A DNA stretch of 64,000 nt from Berberis thunbergii (taxonomy: Eukaryota > Streptophyta > Magnoliopsida > Ranunculales > Berberidaceae): contig QNQO01000522.1 in assembly GCA_003290165.1 (NCBI GenBank), positions 186,001 to 250,000 on the forward strand, given 5' to 3'. Shown here piece by piece: positions 11,590 to 23,690 of the stretch. The notes beneath the pieces were generated by a model. That model worked only from the letters and a program-made list of their open reading frames with translations. It was not told the origin of the DNA and searched no databases. The translations under genes and the position numbers were made by a program. Each line of letters begins with the position of its first letter. Within the stretch, counting starts at the first letter, position 1.

Positions 11590-11895
11590 TGAAAATAAGG
11601 AAGATGTATAACTGAATAACTTAATTTATTCTTCTCACTCGGAGGAATTATATAGATGTACAAGTTTATGATACATTAAATGCAAAGTAAGAAGGCAACC
11701 TTATAATTGATCCAGTGTCAACATTGAAGGATGATTTGATTCACATGAAAAGGTGGTTTAACACTCCCCTGTGTCAACATTGAGGGCTCAGTTGGTTCAC
11801 TTCAAATTTGGTTGTCTTGATTTACATTAAATCAAATCTCAACTACAAGATATTCTGACTTTATTCATTGATTTACGCTCAATAAAATCTCAACA
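11590..11895 (-). repeat. 5' LTR of Copia copy 2
   Basis: 306 bp, starting TGTTGAGATTTTATTGAG and ending TTTTCA on the minus strand, next to the PBS. Same start motif as the LTR of copy 1. Confidence 0.8.
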
Positions 11896-11896
11896 C

Positions 11897-12900
11897 CTAT
11901 GGTTGGAGAGATGCTAGTTTGTTCCTGCACCTTACTCACCTTCGCTTGGGTATTTTCGGTGACAACTTATTTCACTTTCAAATATGTATTCTCTTGTTGG
12001 ACAACCTCCAACTGGAAGTTGACTTTCTTATGGAGTTCAACTAACTCCACCACCTATGTTGTTGTTCTCGGTCGCATAATTGGCTATATTACACTATTAT
12101 TAAGTAGTGGATTATGATTGTTTCTCTGAAGACATTCTCTCCTCGATATAATGCTTCTCAAGGGACTATCCCATAGACCACCCCAATGTTTGGTTCTAAG
12201 TTCTTATAGCTCTTCGTGATATGTGTTGTTATCTATAGACATCTAAACCAAGCCTCCAAATAGCTCTCGATGTGCGTAGACTTGCACAAAACTGATAATC
12301 ACGGGGTTGCCTCGTATTATGAGCCTCTGACGACCAAATCAAAACACAACTAAGAACAAAAGATAAAAAATTCAAGAGTTAGAGTTTAGAGTCTCTATAA
12401 CCTTTTCAATCCAACCCCTTTTCTATACTACCTTGGAGATATACATGTTCCTATTTTACGCATTTAATATTCTGATCTCATATATTGTAAAATTGATTCT
12501 TTGTCGAGACATGCACTTTTGGCTCAAGTCGTTGTCCCTAACATTGCTGGGATCTACAATTCGGTTCAATCATTTTTCCTACCTAGTTGACTAAGTTTTC
12601 CTCTGCCTTGAGATCCACGCATCATTCTCGGACTGGTTGGTCTTCCTCTATTCAGACTGCAAGTCGTTTCAAGTCACTATTCAACATAGTTGACTAGAAT
12701 TGTTTGTATAAAGTGATAACACATTCTTCCCTGATTGGACGACCCATTTTCCCTGTGCCATTCACTTTGTTTACTTTCCATTTGTTCCTAGCCCTGCAGT
12801 TTGACTACCCACGTTAGACTGCAAGCAAGGTAAGGCCATGCCCTTCTAGGTGTGTTCAACCTTAGAAAAATCCTTCCGTAGGAAAAAAAAATGTCATGTG
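11897..12900 (-). other. Possible 5' remnant of a further Ty3/gypsy element
   Basis: On the minus strand, TTGGGGTGGTCTATGGGATA near 12195-12170 resembles the TTTGGCG-CGTCC-TGGGGA junction that follows the LTRs of elements A-D. Downstream, 12110-11897 can be read as a charged, coiled Gag-like N-terminus (VVELVELHKKVNFQLEVVQQ). The 12200-12900 stretch would then be a degraded LTR. No second LTR or terminal motif was found, so this is tentative. Confidence 0.25.
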
Positions 12901-15552
12901 CCAAGCATGTGATACTTTTTTAACCTCATATGTATATCGACCACGCGCATGCTTGCCAAGTATGTCATGATTAAAATTTATCCCCTCGTACTAAACACGT
13001 GGTATTAATGCTACACACGTGAAGGCGATAATTGACTATGGTAAACACAATGTGTTCTAAATATTTAACTTAAGATTTGGTTAAAGGTATGTTTTAAATA
13101 CAATATAAAAATATTTACGATAGGTTTGGAGTTATACACAAGGATGATATAAATTCTAAAAACTAGCCCACATTTATTTTCTCAAGATTTTAAACTCACT
13201 GGCTCTTATAACTTTGCATTGTGTTCAGACACACCCAAATGCATATGCAAATCTTACGGTTAAAAAAAAAACCCATCAATTTCAACACAAACTCAAATAA
13301 CAATTTCCCATTAAAAAAAACTAGCCAATATGCATACAGCACAACCACTTTTATTGAAAAATAGTATGAATAAAAGTTTCTATAAAATCATTAACATCTC
13401 CAAAATTCACTGATAACTCTATGAAATAATCAGTACTTGAGAACAGTTATATGACAATTATTTTTAAATTATCGAACGAAAATTAGCAAATCAACCACAA
13501 CTCTTGAGCAAGATGAAAACTATAAAAAGACCGGTAGCGGGAACCTTTGATAAAAAAAAAGGGAGGCGACACAAACTTATTTAGAAAGAAAGAAGTCGGA
13601 AAACCTTCTGCAAACAAAGTGGTCAAGGGGATTACTGAAGACAAAGAGGTGACGAAGACCATCTATAGAAATAAAGGTGAAGAAACGTCGAAAAGCAAGA
13701 TTAAGAACATACTTGTTAAACACTATTTTTATTACTGAAGACATAAATTTGAAAAAAGAAAAAAGAAAAAAACATTGTTATTTTTTCTAAGTGGTGTTTG
13801 TTAATGTTGATTATATTATTACAATGGACTTGAATAATGATTTTAACAGTGTGAGCGACAAATTAAGCATATCAACATAAACAACGAAATCTTGTTTCTA
13901 AACACTGGAAACTGTTAGTGTTTCACTTAAGAACTTTTCTAGAAAGTCAGGCCCAATACCATTCATCATCCTAGATATGCATCCAATGGCCCAATCGAAC
14001 ACAATCACACGAACAAAGAACCCCCTGTCGTTGTCCTGGCTCTAAGGGCCCGACTCTCTAGATTTTTTGTTCACTTAATTAACATATTGAAAACACTTTT
14101 AATCAAGTTTTTTAAGCAAATAAGATTTTGAAACTTTGATATTCAACATTTGAGATTAATAGTTTTTATAAGTAACCAATACAAGTCTTCCATGTCAACT
14201 TTTAATTTATGCCTTGAGTTTAAAATTGTTTTAGGGTTATTTAGATTTTGGGTGCTATCATTTTTACTAGTTTTGTGAATGGATTTTGAATTTGTCTAGG
14301 TTAGAATTTGAGTTTCATGATCAAGTTGACTCAGTTAACTATTTAAGTTTCGTCGCACCAAATTATGTTTCGGTTCCTTGACGTCATTGACTTAGTCAAA
14401 TACCAAAAGATACAAGTCTTGGTACCAGGTCAAGGGCCAAAACCTTGTTTGAAGTGAAAGAACATAGATGGTTAAGTGAGCTGATGTGGTCTTAGCTAAG
14501 ACCTAGACTCTAATTTAGGCAATTTCGTGGTCTGCTGGTACAAATATTAAGATCCAAAATCTAAACTTTCATTTGTTTTAATATACATGCGCTAAAAGCA
14601 GAATGAAAGGTAAGCAGAGTAATGTTGGGTCAGGGCACCTCGTAAATATCACGGTGTTATGTTGAGTTTAGATATAATCAATGACCATAATCAACAAGAG
14701 CGTAGAAGGTAAAAATGATGAGAAACTTAAGGGCAAGTGTACCGGATCACAATGTCCAGTGGAGTTTGGAAGAGTATGGCCCGTGACTTCATTTTCAGGT
14801 TGACTGGTCAACTGATTCAGATTCCTTGAATCTCGTTTATGTGTTATTAATATCTACTTTCGAATAATTAAGTTGTCTTTTGTTTAATTTTCTTAAAAAT
14901 AACTATCTTAATTGCAGGCTCATACTGTGTAAAAAAATAAACCATCTTAATGGCTGGCTCATACTGTTTTATCCATCAACACAAGAGACTCTGTTCTGAA
15001 AACTACCGGTTACAAAATGTAGAATGATGATTGGTCGTGGGCGAGGCACCAATCGAGTTTAAATACTCTTTTATTACATTAATTAAATCAATAAAACTTA
15101 GCATTATTAGGCGCTTTCTCCGTACAAGAAAAACCCCAAAGTGATAGTGTACAATCAAATTTCAGTTGTTAAAAATCAACCCAATCAAACAACAAGAGCC
15201 GGTTGATTAATTGTTTGATCAAGTCCTTATCCAGTTGCCATTTATCTATTTATTTATCTAATGATACTTAACTCTATTACAGGATAAGCTTAACTATTTA
15301 TTTATGTTTTAAATTTGTTTATTTTTCACTTTTCTAACTCAGAGGCAAAAGCACATGCCATCCACTTGATGGTTAAGTTGGTGTGTGGAGTTATTATAAA
15401 CACCAGTCTTGAAGCTTGAAATATGCAAATTCTTGGAATGTGATCATATGGCAAATACTTTATTTAAGTAACAACATTAGAAGGATTTTTTTTTATTGTA
15501 AACTCGAGTAATTTTTAATCACAACCTAATGCAAAATCTTGGATAATTATAC

Positions 15553-15553
<1 letters not shown>
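12901..15553. other. Unassigned AT-rich intergenic sequence
   Basis: No coding region, LTR, terminal repeats or RNA gene recognised. The open stretch at 13547-13735 is lysine-rich low-complexity sequence without recognisable features. Confidence 0.5.
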
Positions 15554-15620
<67 letters not shown>

Positions 15621-15624
15621 TTTT
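15554..15624. repeat. TA dinucleotide microsatellite plus T-run
   Basis: About 58 bp of (AT)n with one interruption near 15588, followed by 13 T. Likely hypervariable in length. Confidence 0.95.
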
Positions 15625-16454
15625 ACATAGGCACGTTTTAATTGTTTCGAGCTCAAAAGAGATTATTAAGAGAGGGAGATGTATTTACAATGTACATCAT
15701 GAACAATATTCATCACTTGTACATGGAATCGATTTGGATAATATTTGTTGCCCAATTGGTGTTGTAGTGACCGTCTCGCTCACTTTTTTTTAAGGACTTT
15801 TTATATTTTAGATTTTATCCATTAATTTTAAGGACTCTCAAATATCAGAGGTAGTATTGTGTTGTGATGATTTGAGTACCAACTAATTACTTTGGGTAAG
15901 TAATGCAGTAGGTGAATTTAAAGAAGGTCAAAAGTTAGGGTTTGGTACTACTACAGTACCTGATCCAGATGAGCAATGACATTCAATGTGGGGAGGGTGG
16001 ATGGGTGGTTACAGAGAATAGACATCTCAATAATTTTCAGGTGGGCTCAACCTTGCTCTTTTGGTGTTGGGTAGGCCGAGGTTGGTCGGCTAACTTTGGT
16101 TATTTACTTTTATTGAGCTACAAGTCGAGATCAAAAAATAAAATTGAAGTTTTGTTTAAAAAAAAAAAAAAAACTATTCTAAAAGGTTTTTGAGGAAAAT
16201 TTCCCCCCTTATGATCATTGTCTAATCAAAACATGACACGTGTTATAACTATCATGCAACTTTTTACTTTGATTTTCATTTTATTTAGATTTGGCGCAGC
16301 TGCGTAAGCATTCAAAACCACATATCATTCTCCAATTGATCAATGACACAAAGAACGAAAATCCCAAGGGAGCAAAAAATTCCTCCAAGTTTTTGTAACA
16401 TCTTTGAGTGAGTGTATACGCAATGGACTTTGAGATAACTAAAATTGTGCACCT
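15625..16454. other. Unassigned intergenic sequence
   Basis: No gene recognised; includes a 15-base A-run near 16159-16173. Confidence 0.5.
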
Positions 16455-16783
16455 GGGTGTGTTTGGTTGCATGGAATCCTATGCTATAGGAATCCATAAC
16501 GAGACCACTACATTTTAGGCTAAATTGATATATCACTCCACATTCACCATTTGGTTTTGTGATCAATGGTGGGATTGAAAGTCCCATGAACATGGGAATC
16601 ACATGCCTTGGGGGGCCAAGGAGTGGGATTCTCATGTTCATGGGACTTCCATTCCCACCATTGATCACAAAATCAAATGGTGGTCAAATGGTAAATGTGG
16701 AGTGATATATCAATTTAGCCTAAAATGTAGTGGTCCCCTCATGGATTCCCATGGCATAGGATTCCATGCAACCAAACACACCC
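16455..16783. mobile_element. Foldback MITE (329 bp palindrome)
   Basis: The left arm starts GGGTGTGTTTGGTTGCATGG and the right arm ends with its reverse complement. The two arms (about 16455-16610 and 16625-16783) match almost throughout, leaving a short loop, so the whole element is one long hairpin. TTTGGTTGCATGGAATCC-type ends are common in plant MITEs. The flanking triplets (CCT and TTA) do not match, so the target duplication is not confirmed. Similar peptides open on both strands simply because of the palindrome. Confidence 0.85.
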
Positions 16784-17387
16784 TTAGTGTACATCAATGC
16801 CTACATTTCAATCTATCACAAAAACTCATCCTACACTTGTAAGCTTTCTAAAACTTTTAATTATACTATTTTTAGTCTTGAATTTGGGTATAAAAGTTCA
16901 ATATAGCCTGTTTTCGATGGAAACCGTCTATAGTTAATATAGTGAAGGGAATAACAAAATACCCTTTACTGATCGATAAGTGAGTAATAAATGCAACTAA
17001 TGACCAAATTTTATCTAAAAACTGATTCAATCTGATCCAATAAATCATTTCAACACTTAACTACAGTCAAACCCTAAAATATATTATATGTTTATTTGAT
17101 TTTGTTTAAAATTTTAATTATAAAAAGTATAATTAAGTGAATTTTGATCAAATTCGAATTGTATTATTATTTTAAGTATAATTTTAAGTGAATTTGAGCA
17201 CAACTTAGTGGATTCAAATATTATTTTGTACTAATAAAAAAAATTCTAATAGGATTGGATTCAAATTTCTCGGATTTTAGATAAACCCACCAAAGATGCA
17301 ACCTAAAAGGTAACATGCATCAATCCAAGACTAGGAGGGGACCAATGCACAACTCGAGTAATAACTAAATCAAATAGTTTTCAAAGG
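16784..17387. other. Unassigned intergenic sequence
   Basis: AT-rich, no gene or repeat recognised. Confidence 0.5.
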
Positions 17388-17965
17388 ATATCGAAACAGG
17401 TTATGTATATATTTGGGTATGTATTATTTAAGCGCAATTCACATTGGGTACAGAAATTTACCATAATTACAAATTGGATCTTGATTGTTTGTTCAATGAC
17501 GCATACCATGGTCAGACGTCCCACATTCTTTAAAAACCCAAATGCTTTATTAGGTACATGTGTTTGCATATGATGGGTTTATAGATATTTAAATGAATCT
17601 ATATGCAAAAACCAATTGTGCGATTTATTTAAATAAGAAAAAGTTCATTTTCTTCGTCTTCTGCATTCATCGTTGAAAACTCCACAACCACCACCCCTAC
17701 CCCCTCTAAACCAGCCCATACCAATTAGGGTTGGTTCAAGCGATGCATCCTTATCGAGTCATGCATCGAGGTTCGTTTTTATATCATCTACTTAGAAAAA
17801 TAATTTGGGTATTTACAGAATGTGAGACGGTGACCATGGTCAACGTTGTTGTAGCAAATAATCAATACTCAGTTTCGTACCCAATCTGTAATTATGGTAA
17901 ACATTTGTATCCGATATGAATTATGCCTAAGTAATGCATACCAAAATGTAAATAACTCATACCGA
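17388..17965. repeat. Long inverted repeat, arms ~160 bp, loop ~255 bp
   Basis: The left arm (about 17388-17545) read in reverse aligns with 17802-17965. Shared blocks include GACCATGGT, TGTAATTATGGTAAA, GTACCCAAT and ATAACTCATACCGAAAC against ATAACCTGTTTCG. Similarity may extend inward to about 17560 and 17785. No terminal signature or target duplication was recognised, so the element class is unknown. Confidence 0.7.
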
Positions 17966-18336
17966 AACACTTAAGGAATATAATATATATCACATGTAAC
18001 ATCCATACGGCAGTTTTTTCTTTTTCCTCTTACATTACTGTTTTATTTTTTTCCTTACAACATCAATTTTATATTTTCCTCTTTATGAGACCTCACTACT
18101 ACTCCTTGCTTGCCCGACCATTACCATCATTGGGTGGGTCAACTAGTACAAAATCTCATCTATTTGCATCTTCTACTTCCCTTCTCACATAAACGGACAC
18201 AGATTATTGCTCGAGGAAAACGAGCGTCTTTCATTTGTGGGTCTCTGCTTCTTCAACATAACAGACAAAGGTCTGAATAAGAAATGTGCAATGTATTCTC
18301 TCAACCATATTATTTGCACAATCGAAGGCTAGCATG
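17966..18336. other. Unassigned flank left of retrotransposon A
   Basis: No gene recognised. Confidence 0.5.
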
Positions 18337-18341
18337 AAGGC

Positions 18342-19013
18342 TGATGTAGTCGAATTTTGTTCTCATTGACTTTGACCTGCACAGGGAACACATGTGAGCC
18401 AAAGGCCACCGTTGCGGCTGTCGATGACACTCTGATGTTAAAGTTAGACAAGGCTTGAGAAATGTTTAAAGTTGTAAATTGGGTTATGTAGCATACATTA
18501 GTTTATCAACTTTGTGTCTTATTTATAATGCGAGAGTCCTTGTTCAGCTAGGCATTTAGTGGCGTAGTTTAGGGAAATGTAACTTGCTGGAGATAATTTC
18601 CTTGTTTGGAGTCATCCATGTAGGAGAATTTCCCTACACGACTTGTGTTCCTAGACATGCGGTAGAAACTTCCATTTTGGAGTGTTGTCCATGCAAGGGA
18701 GTTTCCATGTACGACTTATACTCAAGTATTTGCTTTCTAAATGGAACCAATGTATTGTTGGCATGTCCGTCTTAGGTCGATCCCCCATATACTTGCATGA
18801 TTAGGCCTTACGGGTATTGCGTTTTACCATGTCATGTGTGGGCTTAGTAGGGCGCTACAATTTGGGTCCAACAATTTGGATTGTGCCAAAATGAGCTTAG
18901 TGTTGTCTGGGCTTTGCCAGATTGGGTGGGCAATCAGGCATGCTTTGTTCTGCTGATGAATTGATCATGACACGTGTACAGCGCGAATTAAAAGACAATT
19001 TGGTGTATCATCA
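18342..19013 (-). repeat. 3' LTR of A
   Basis: 672 bp, TGATG...CATCA termini. A TATA-like TATAAATA on the minus strand near 18526-18519 would drive the element's transcript in an intact LTR. Clearly diverged from its partner at 34850-35527, so an old insertion. Confidence 0.85.
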
Positions 19014-19032
19014 GCTACTCCCCTCGAGTTGG
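19014..19032 (-). promoter_or_regulatory. Polypurine tract of A
   Basis: Minus strand CTCGAGGGGAGTAGC directly abuts the 3' LTR start. The same tract occurs at the equivalent place in B (50085-50096), C (36796-36810), D (23369-23384) and E (55551-55565). Confidence 0.75.
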
Positions 19033-19174
19033 TGGACCAGCTCGTTAGTCTACTCATTCATGTCATAGAGGACCTGAACGGTCATGATGGTTGAGTCTGA
19101 ATCGTTTCGCAAGCGGCGCCCTTTATTAATTGGACGTGCGTCTGCTCGAAAAAAAAAGCGAGAATTATATTTTC

Positions 19175-19182
19175 TATATAGA
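19175..19182 (+). promoter_or_regulatory. TATA-like box of the antisense accessory gene in A
   Basis: TATATAGA on the plus strand, 107 bp before the accessory-gene ATG at 19282. Elements B, C, D and E have a comparable box at comparable spacing. Confidence 0.6.
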
Positions 19183-19281
19183 TCCCCTTCCCTAATCCCC
19201 TTCCCTACAGAGTTTATTTCTTTCACTCTTTTGATCTTGACTTTGTTTATCTTCCGTAATCGAAAGTTTGTACGTTTTTCC

Positions 19282-21129
19282 ATGGCGGGTCAGAATCGAC
19301 TTTCTGATGAACTGTTCGCTAAAAGTCGAAGGTTTTTTGATAAGAGGTCAATTGCCAAGTCGAATATGGAGGGCATTCGTGATAAGTATGGGATCTATGA
19401 TGACCTGGTGCTATTCACATTAGGCGCTAGTCAGACACCATTGTCTCCTCCAAAAGGATGTATTTGTTTGCACCGGCGTATGCTTCAATCGGGCGTCCGA
19501 TTTTCTGTCATCAAGGAGATTTGGAGCTTCTTGGCATACCCCGGTATTCCGCCTGCTCAGCTGGTGCCAAATGTGTATAGGACAGTGATTGCCATTCTGA
19601 TTAGGGCAAATGATGCTGGTGTTCGAGTGTCTCCAAGGGTGATCCTACCGCTCACTTCTTATCGGATAAATGAGCATGTTGAGTGCGTGTTGACGTCGTG
19701 TTTTGCTTTGGCAGTTTGGCTGTCGACTTCAAGTTTTGACAGAAGTATTGCTTTATGGCTTCTGCAGACTCGAAGTATTTTGCGCTTAGTGGTTATCTGA
19801 TCGAGCAGGAGTTCATGCAACCTAGTAAGTTTGATTCCGTTTTGGACCCCGCTAGTGTTGATTGCATACTGAATCATTATCCATTTTTCTGTAGGGAAAT
19901 TTCAAACTACGCCCCTTTCTTCTAAGGACGAACTAACTTTCAATAAATTTTGTGACATGCCTCGGATGCTAATGGAGGATGTCGTCTAGCCTTCTAACAT
20001 TAAGCGTAGCTGATTGTGGGCTTATTAGCATAAGGCTCCTACTCTTTTTAGAGTTTTGAAACAGAAGTCTGGAAGGTGAACCCTCTTCGAAGAAGATGAA
20101 GTTCCCAAATGTTAAGATTTTGAACCCGTCAATAAGGGCAGAATTGAATGAAACATTTTCTTTTTCTATGCTTCCAAAGAAGCTTCATGCTGCAACTAAG
20201 CCCGATTGTGAGCGTTTCGTCCCTAGAGAGGGGGACACAAAGTTGTAGGGCAAGATCTTGATTTGTCTGTTGGGGCAGAAGTTGTTGTGTCCTAGGGGCC
20301 CATATTTCCCTTCCCAACTTAGAAAATGAGTATCTGCAAATGGTGGGGGTTGAAGATGTAACAAAGCTGAGTACTAAGCAGGCGAAGGTCATGAGCAACC
20401 TGTTGCTACAGGCTGGTATGGTAGCTTCGTCCGATGTGGGTCAGACTAGTCCTTTTTCGTTGAAGAATTTCAAGTACAACCCCTCCTTGGATCGCGAGTC
20501 TTTTCGACATGCTGAAGAGTCGTCTGATTATCGTCCTTATGGTAAAAAATATCCTCCACATAGTTCGTATTGTTCTCCGCCTCGATCTCGACCTCACATT
20601 GAGGTGACAACGGGTCCGAAAGATAACTCAATTCCTTCTTCCCCATCAACTGCTTCCTAGCCGCCTCGTGAGAGATAACAGATCATTGTGAGTAAGGGGA
20701 AAATGGTGGAAGAGGGCCATGATGAGGTGAAGATAGTGAAGGGCGGTACTGGAGTGATTTTAGTTCCATAGGACCTCTATCTGGATTCACAGATTAGCCT
20801 ATTCGCTCCGAATGTGGTAATGATGGGCAATCGAGCCGGCACCAGGAGGTTGATATTTCTTATGCCTCAAAGAAGCATATTAGTTTATGGAATGATTGGC
20901 TGATGAACTGTGTTCTGACGCCAGAAGATGATACGTTGGGCCAGCGTATGGACTAGGGGCAGAAACATTTTGTGCTGGGGATGTCATATCTGAACCAAGT
21001 TGTTGTTGCTGGGATGAAAGTTGAGGCTGCTCATGAGAAAGGGTATACCATGGAGCGAGTCTTTGGGAATTTGCAGAAGTCATACTCCGATGCTCTCCAG
21101 AAGCTATCGTCCTCAATCAAAATTGATTA
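19282..21129 (+). pseudogene. Accessory gene of A, putative gypsy-type transposase domain, antisense to the element
   Basis: Starts MAGQNRLSDELF. Residues about 50-130 contain SPPKGCICLHRRML, SFLAYPGIPPAQLVPN and IAILIRANDAGVRVSPRV, matching the plant 'transposase (putative), gypsy type' domain; despite the name, no transposase activity is established for it. A frameshift near 19700-19735 moves the frame; the other frame continues with YCFMASADSKYFALSGYLIE. Then comes a 70-bp intron (GTAAGT at 19825, TTCTGTAG to 19894). Downstream are many stops, but homology to B resumes with PFSLKNF (20450) and ends with a conserved FVLGMSYLNQVVVAGMKVEA-like block, then KLSSSIKID and stop (21129). The last codons overlap the first unit of the 179-bp array. 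Confidence 0.75.
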
Positions 21130-22230
21130 AGTTTTGGTAAGGTTTTACTATCATTGTCTGTGGTTGGATAATGATCCCTGGCAATTCATTGTGATCAGGC
21201 ATTGAAAATGCTGGCTAGACTCTCACTTTCTAAGCCATCTTCATCTGCACTTGGCAGACTGTGGTCTTAGAGTGGACCAGAAGATATTATCATTAGTCAG
21301 AACTGACTAAGCTTTGGTAGGATTTGGTGATCATTGTCTGTAGTTGGGCAAAGATCCCTGGCAAGCCAACGTGATTGAGCGTCTAGAGCGCTGACTAGAC
21401 TCTCACATTCTAATCCATCGCCATCTACGCCTGGTGAACTAGGCATTAGAGCGGACCAAAAGTTATCGTCATCAGTCGTCACTGACTAAACTTTGGTCGG
21501 GTCAGTGACCATTATCTGTAGTTGGATAATGATCTTTGGCAAGCCATCTCGATTAGGCGTTAGAGCGCTGACTAGGCTCCCACTTTTGAAGTCATCTTTA
21601 TCTACACTTAGTAAACTACGGTCTTAGAGCGGATTAGAAGTTATCATCATCAGTGGAACTGACTAAGCTTTGATCGAGTTCAACGATCATTATCCGTAGT
21701 TAGGCAATGATCCCAAGCAAGCCATCATAGTTGGGAATCGAGAGCGCTGACTAGACTCCCACTTTCTAGGCCATCGTCATCCGCACTCGAAGAACTAGGC
21801 ATTATAGCAGACCTGAAGTTATCATCATCAGTCGTCATTGACTAAAATTTGACCGAGTTTGGTGACCATTATCTATAGTTGGACAATGATCCCTGGCAAG
21901 TCGTCTCGATCGGGCATTGGAGCGCTGACTAGGTTCCCACTTTCTAAGCCATTTTCATCTGTGCTCAGCGAACTACAGTCTTGAAGCATATCAGAAGCTA
22001 TTGTCATCAATCAGAATTGACTAAGCTTTGATCGGGTTTGGCGATCATTATTTGCGTTGGACAATGATCTCTAGCAAGTCATTTTGATCAGGTGTTGAGA
22101 CCGCTTACTAGACTCCCATTTTCTAAGCCACCATCATCCGCTCTTTGTGGACTAGGCGTTAGAGCAGACCAAAAGCTATCGTCATCAGTCGGAACTGACT
22201 AAGCTTTGATTGGGCTGGGCCTCGGCTTCA
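21113..22230. repeat. 179-bp tandem array in A
   Basis: A(A/C)TGACTAA(G/A)(C/A)TTTG recurs at 21121, 21301, 21480, 21657, 21837, 22015 and 22193: intervals of 180, 179, 177, 180, 178 and 178. That is six full monomers and the start of a seventh, diverged but aligned throughout. It sits directly downstream of the accessory gene. Tat-lineage elements are known to carry variable tandem repeats near their 3' end that can seed satellites. Confidence 0.9.
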
Positions 22231-22789
22231 TCTTGGGCATGTAAGTTTGACGTGGGGCTCCTGACTTACTTAATTCACCTAATAGTCCGATACAGAAGTC
22301 AGATCAATAAGTCTAATTCTGAAGTTGGATTGTCATAGATTGATCGAACTAAATTTCATCCAGATTTAATGAACAACAGCGAAATATTAATAGAGCGGAT
22401 ACATTGGATTTATTGATAATATCTTTGTAGGCATGTTATGCATTCCATGGGCACTTAATGTCTTTACCATTTATGTCCTTAGGTGTACTAGGCCGGATTT
22501 GACGGGACATCACTCGGGCCCATTAGTTGGTTGGGCTCTATTGTAAAGATCATTGTGCGAGGTGTACTACGAAGATTGCGACACGGTTAAGTATCGGTTA
22601 CGCCCCCAATTAATGGGGCTACGTGCAATACCATTAATTCGATGAATGTGGACTCGTGCAGTTGCAATCGAAATTGTCGCCTCTTTGTTTTCCGTATGAC
22701 ATTTAATGCTGACGCAACTGTTGGTTGACTTCATTTCGTGAACCGTCACGCCTATATATAGGTTGGTCTCCACCATTTCAAGCATTGCC
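22231..22789. other. Spacer in A between array and small ORF
   Basis: No coding similarity. It ends with a palindromic CCTATATATAGG (22751-22762) 28 bp before an ATG at 22790, a possible promoter for the split ORF described next. Confidence 0.4.
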
Positions 22790-22797
22790 ATGAACGT

Positions 22798-23368
22798 TGA
22801 TGGGTCCACAAATCGTCCTCCTGTGGTGAGTTTTACTGGCAAAACAAATGTTAGACTGCCAAGGACCACCATTTTGGTGGCCGAAGGCACTCTAATGCTA
22901 AGTCAGCAACTCTGTTTGAAGAATGAAGTAAATCTGGACAAAACTCAGCTAAAGTTGCATACCTGTATCAAATGTTCTATTTACTTTTTATAATGGCCGT
23001 AGTTAATTCTTTGCGTGACTTAAGCATGTGAGGTGCAATGGAACGAGATGTTTCTCGTAACAGTTTCCTCCTTAATGGAGATGCGTCCATGGAAGCGTAA
23101 CTCCCTCCACGACTCTTTTTGATGCAACGTTCCTCTTTTCTATGAGAGAACTCGGGTCGGGCTTGGATTCAGACTTTGTTTCGTCCGGGACTGGATTCCA
23201 GATCTGTTTGTTTCTTCTTGTTGGCGGACCTTATCTAAGCCTCCATAATTGGCTTTATTTTCTTGGGCTTTATGAGCCAACCCAAAAGATTGGACGCTAT
23301 ATATTTGTGATGGATGCTCTCTGCCATGTGTACGATCGTGATAATCGGTCTATTTTGATGTATCATCA
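22798..23368 (-). repeat. 3' LTR of D
   Basis: 571 bp, ends TGATG...CATCA. Minus-strand TATA-like sequence near 22995-22985. Matches 30899-31458. Confidence 0.85.
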
Positions 23369-23595
23369 GCTACTCTCCCCCTTAGTTAGTGGGTATGTTC
23401 ATGTATCCACTAACTGTGTGGCGGTTTTGTTTTCGATTTCGACATTACGACACATTTAGTGCTCTTGCTATCTATTGTTGTTGTTGTCTTTCCGATGTTC
23501 CATCCGCCTGATCATTTTGGCTCAATTTCTAGGATTTTGTGCAGTTGTCATGTCTTGCACGTTCTCCCAATAACAGACCTTTTGTTGCTCGTTCT

Positions 23596-23602
23596 TATAA
23601 AA
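23596..23602 (+). promoter_or_regulatory. TATA box of the antisense accessory gene in D
   Basis: TATAAAA followed by GGAG, 95 bp before the ATG at 23691. The same TATAAAAGGAG block is at the same place in C. Confidence 0.65.
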
Positions 23603-23690
23603 GGAGAAGTTTGAGTGTGTCTTACTTCCTTTTGCAACTCTTCATTTTCTAGTAGTTAATTCTTTGATTCATTGCACTCGTTCTGCAGTT

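Larger units (their letters stand above)
7830..11895 (-). mobile_element. Copia LTR retrotransposon, 3'-truncated (copy 2)
   Basis: Minus-strand order: 5' LTR (11895-11590), PBS TGGTATCAG (11589-11581), gag, protease, integrase, RT and RNase H, stopping near 7830 inside the RNase H block around the usual SGYCVFLG motif. There is no 3' LTR. The LTR and Gag start resemble copy 1 at the window edge, so both are one family. Many stops and frameshifts make it inactive. Confidence 0.85.

Noticed and set aside
13547..13738. 63-codon lysine-rich open frame
   Set aside because: Low complexity, no similarity recognised, no promoter or neighbour supporting it.
15539..15793. Open frame rich in Ile-Tyr
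   Set aside because: It is a translation of the TA microsatellite and its flank; no conserved sequence.
16312..16842. Two open frames on opposite strands with nearly the same peptide
   Set aside because: They are the two arms of the foldback MITE read from each side, not genes.
21113..22230. Regular repeats considered as a CRISPR array
   Set aside because: Monomers are contiguous 179-bp tandem repeats without unique spacers, in a plant retrotransposon.
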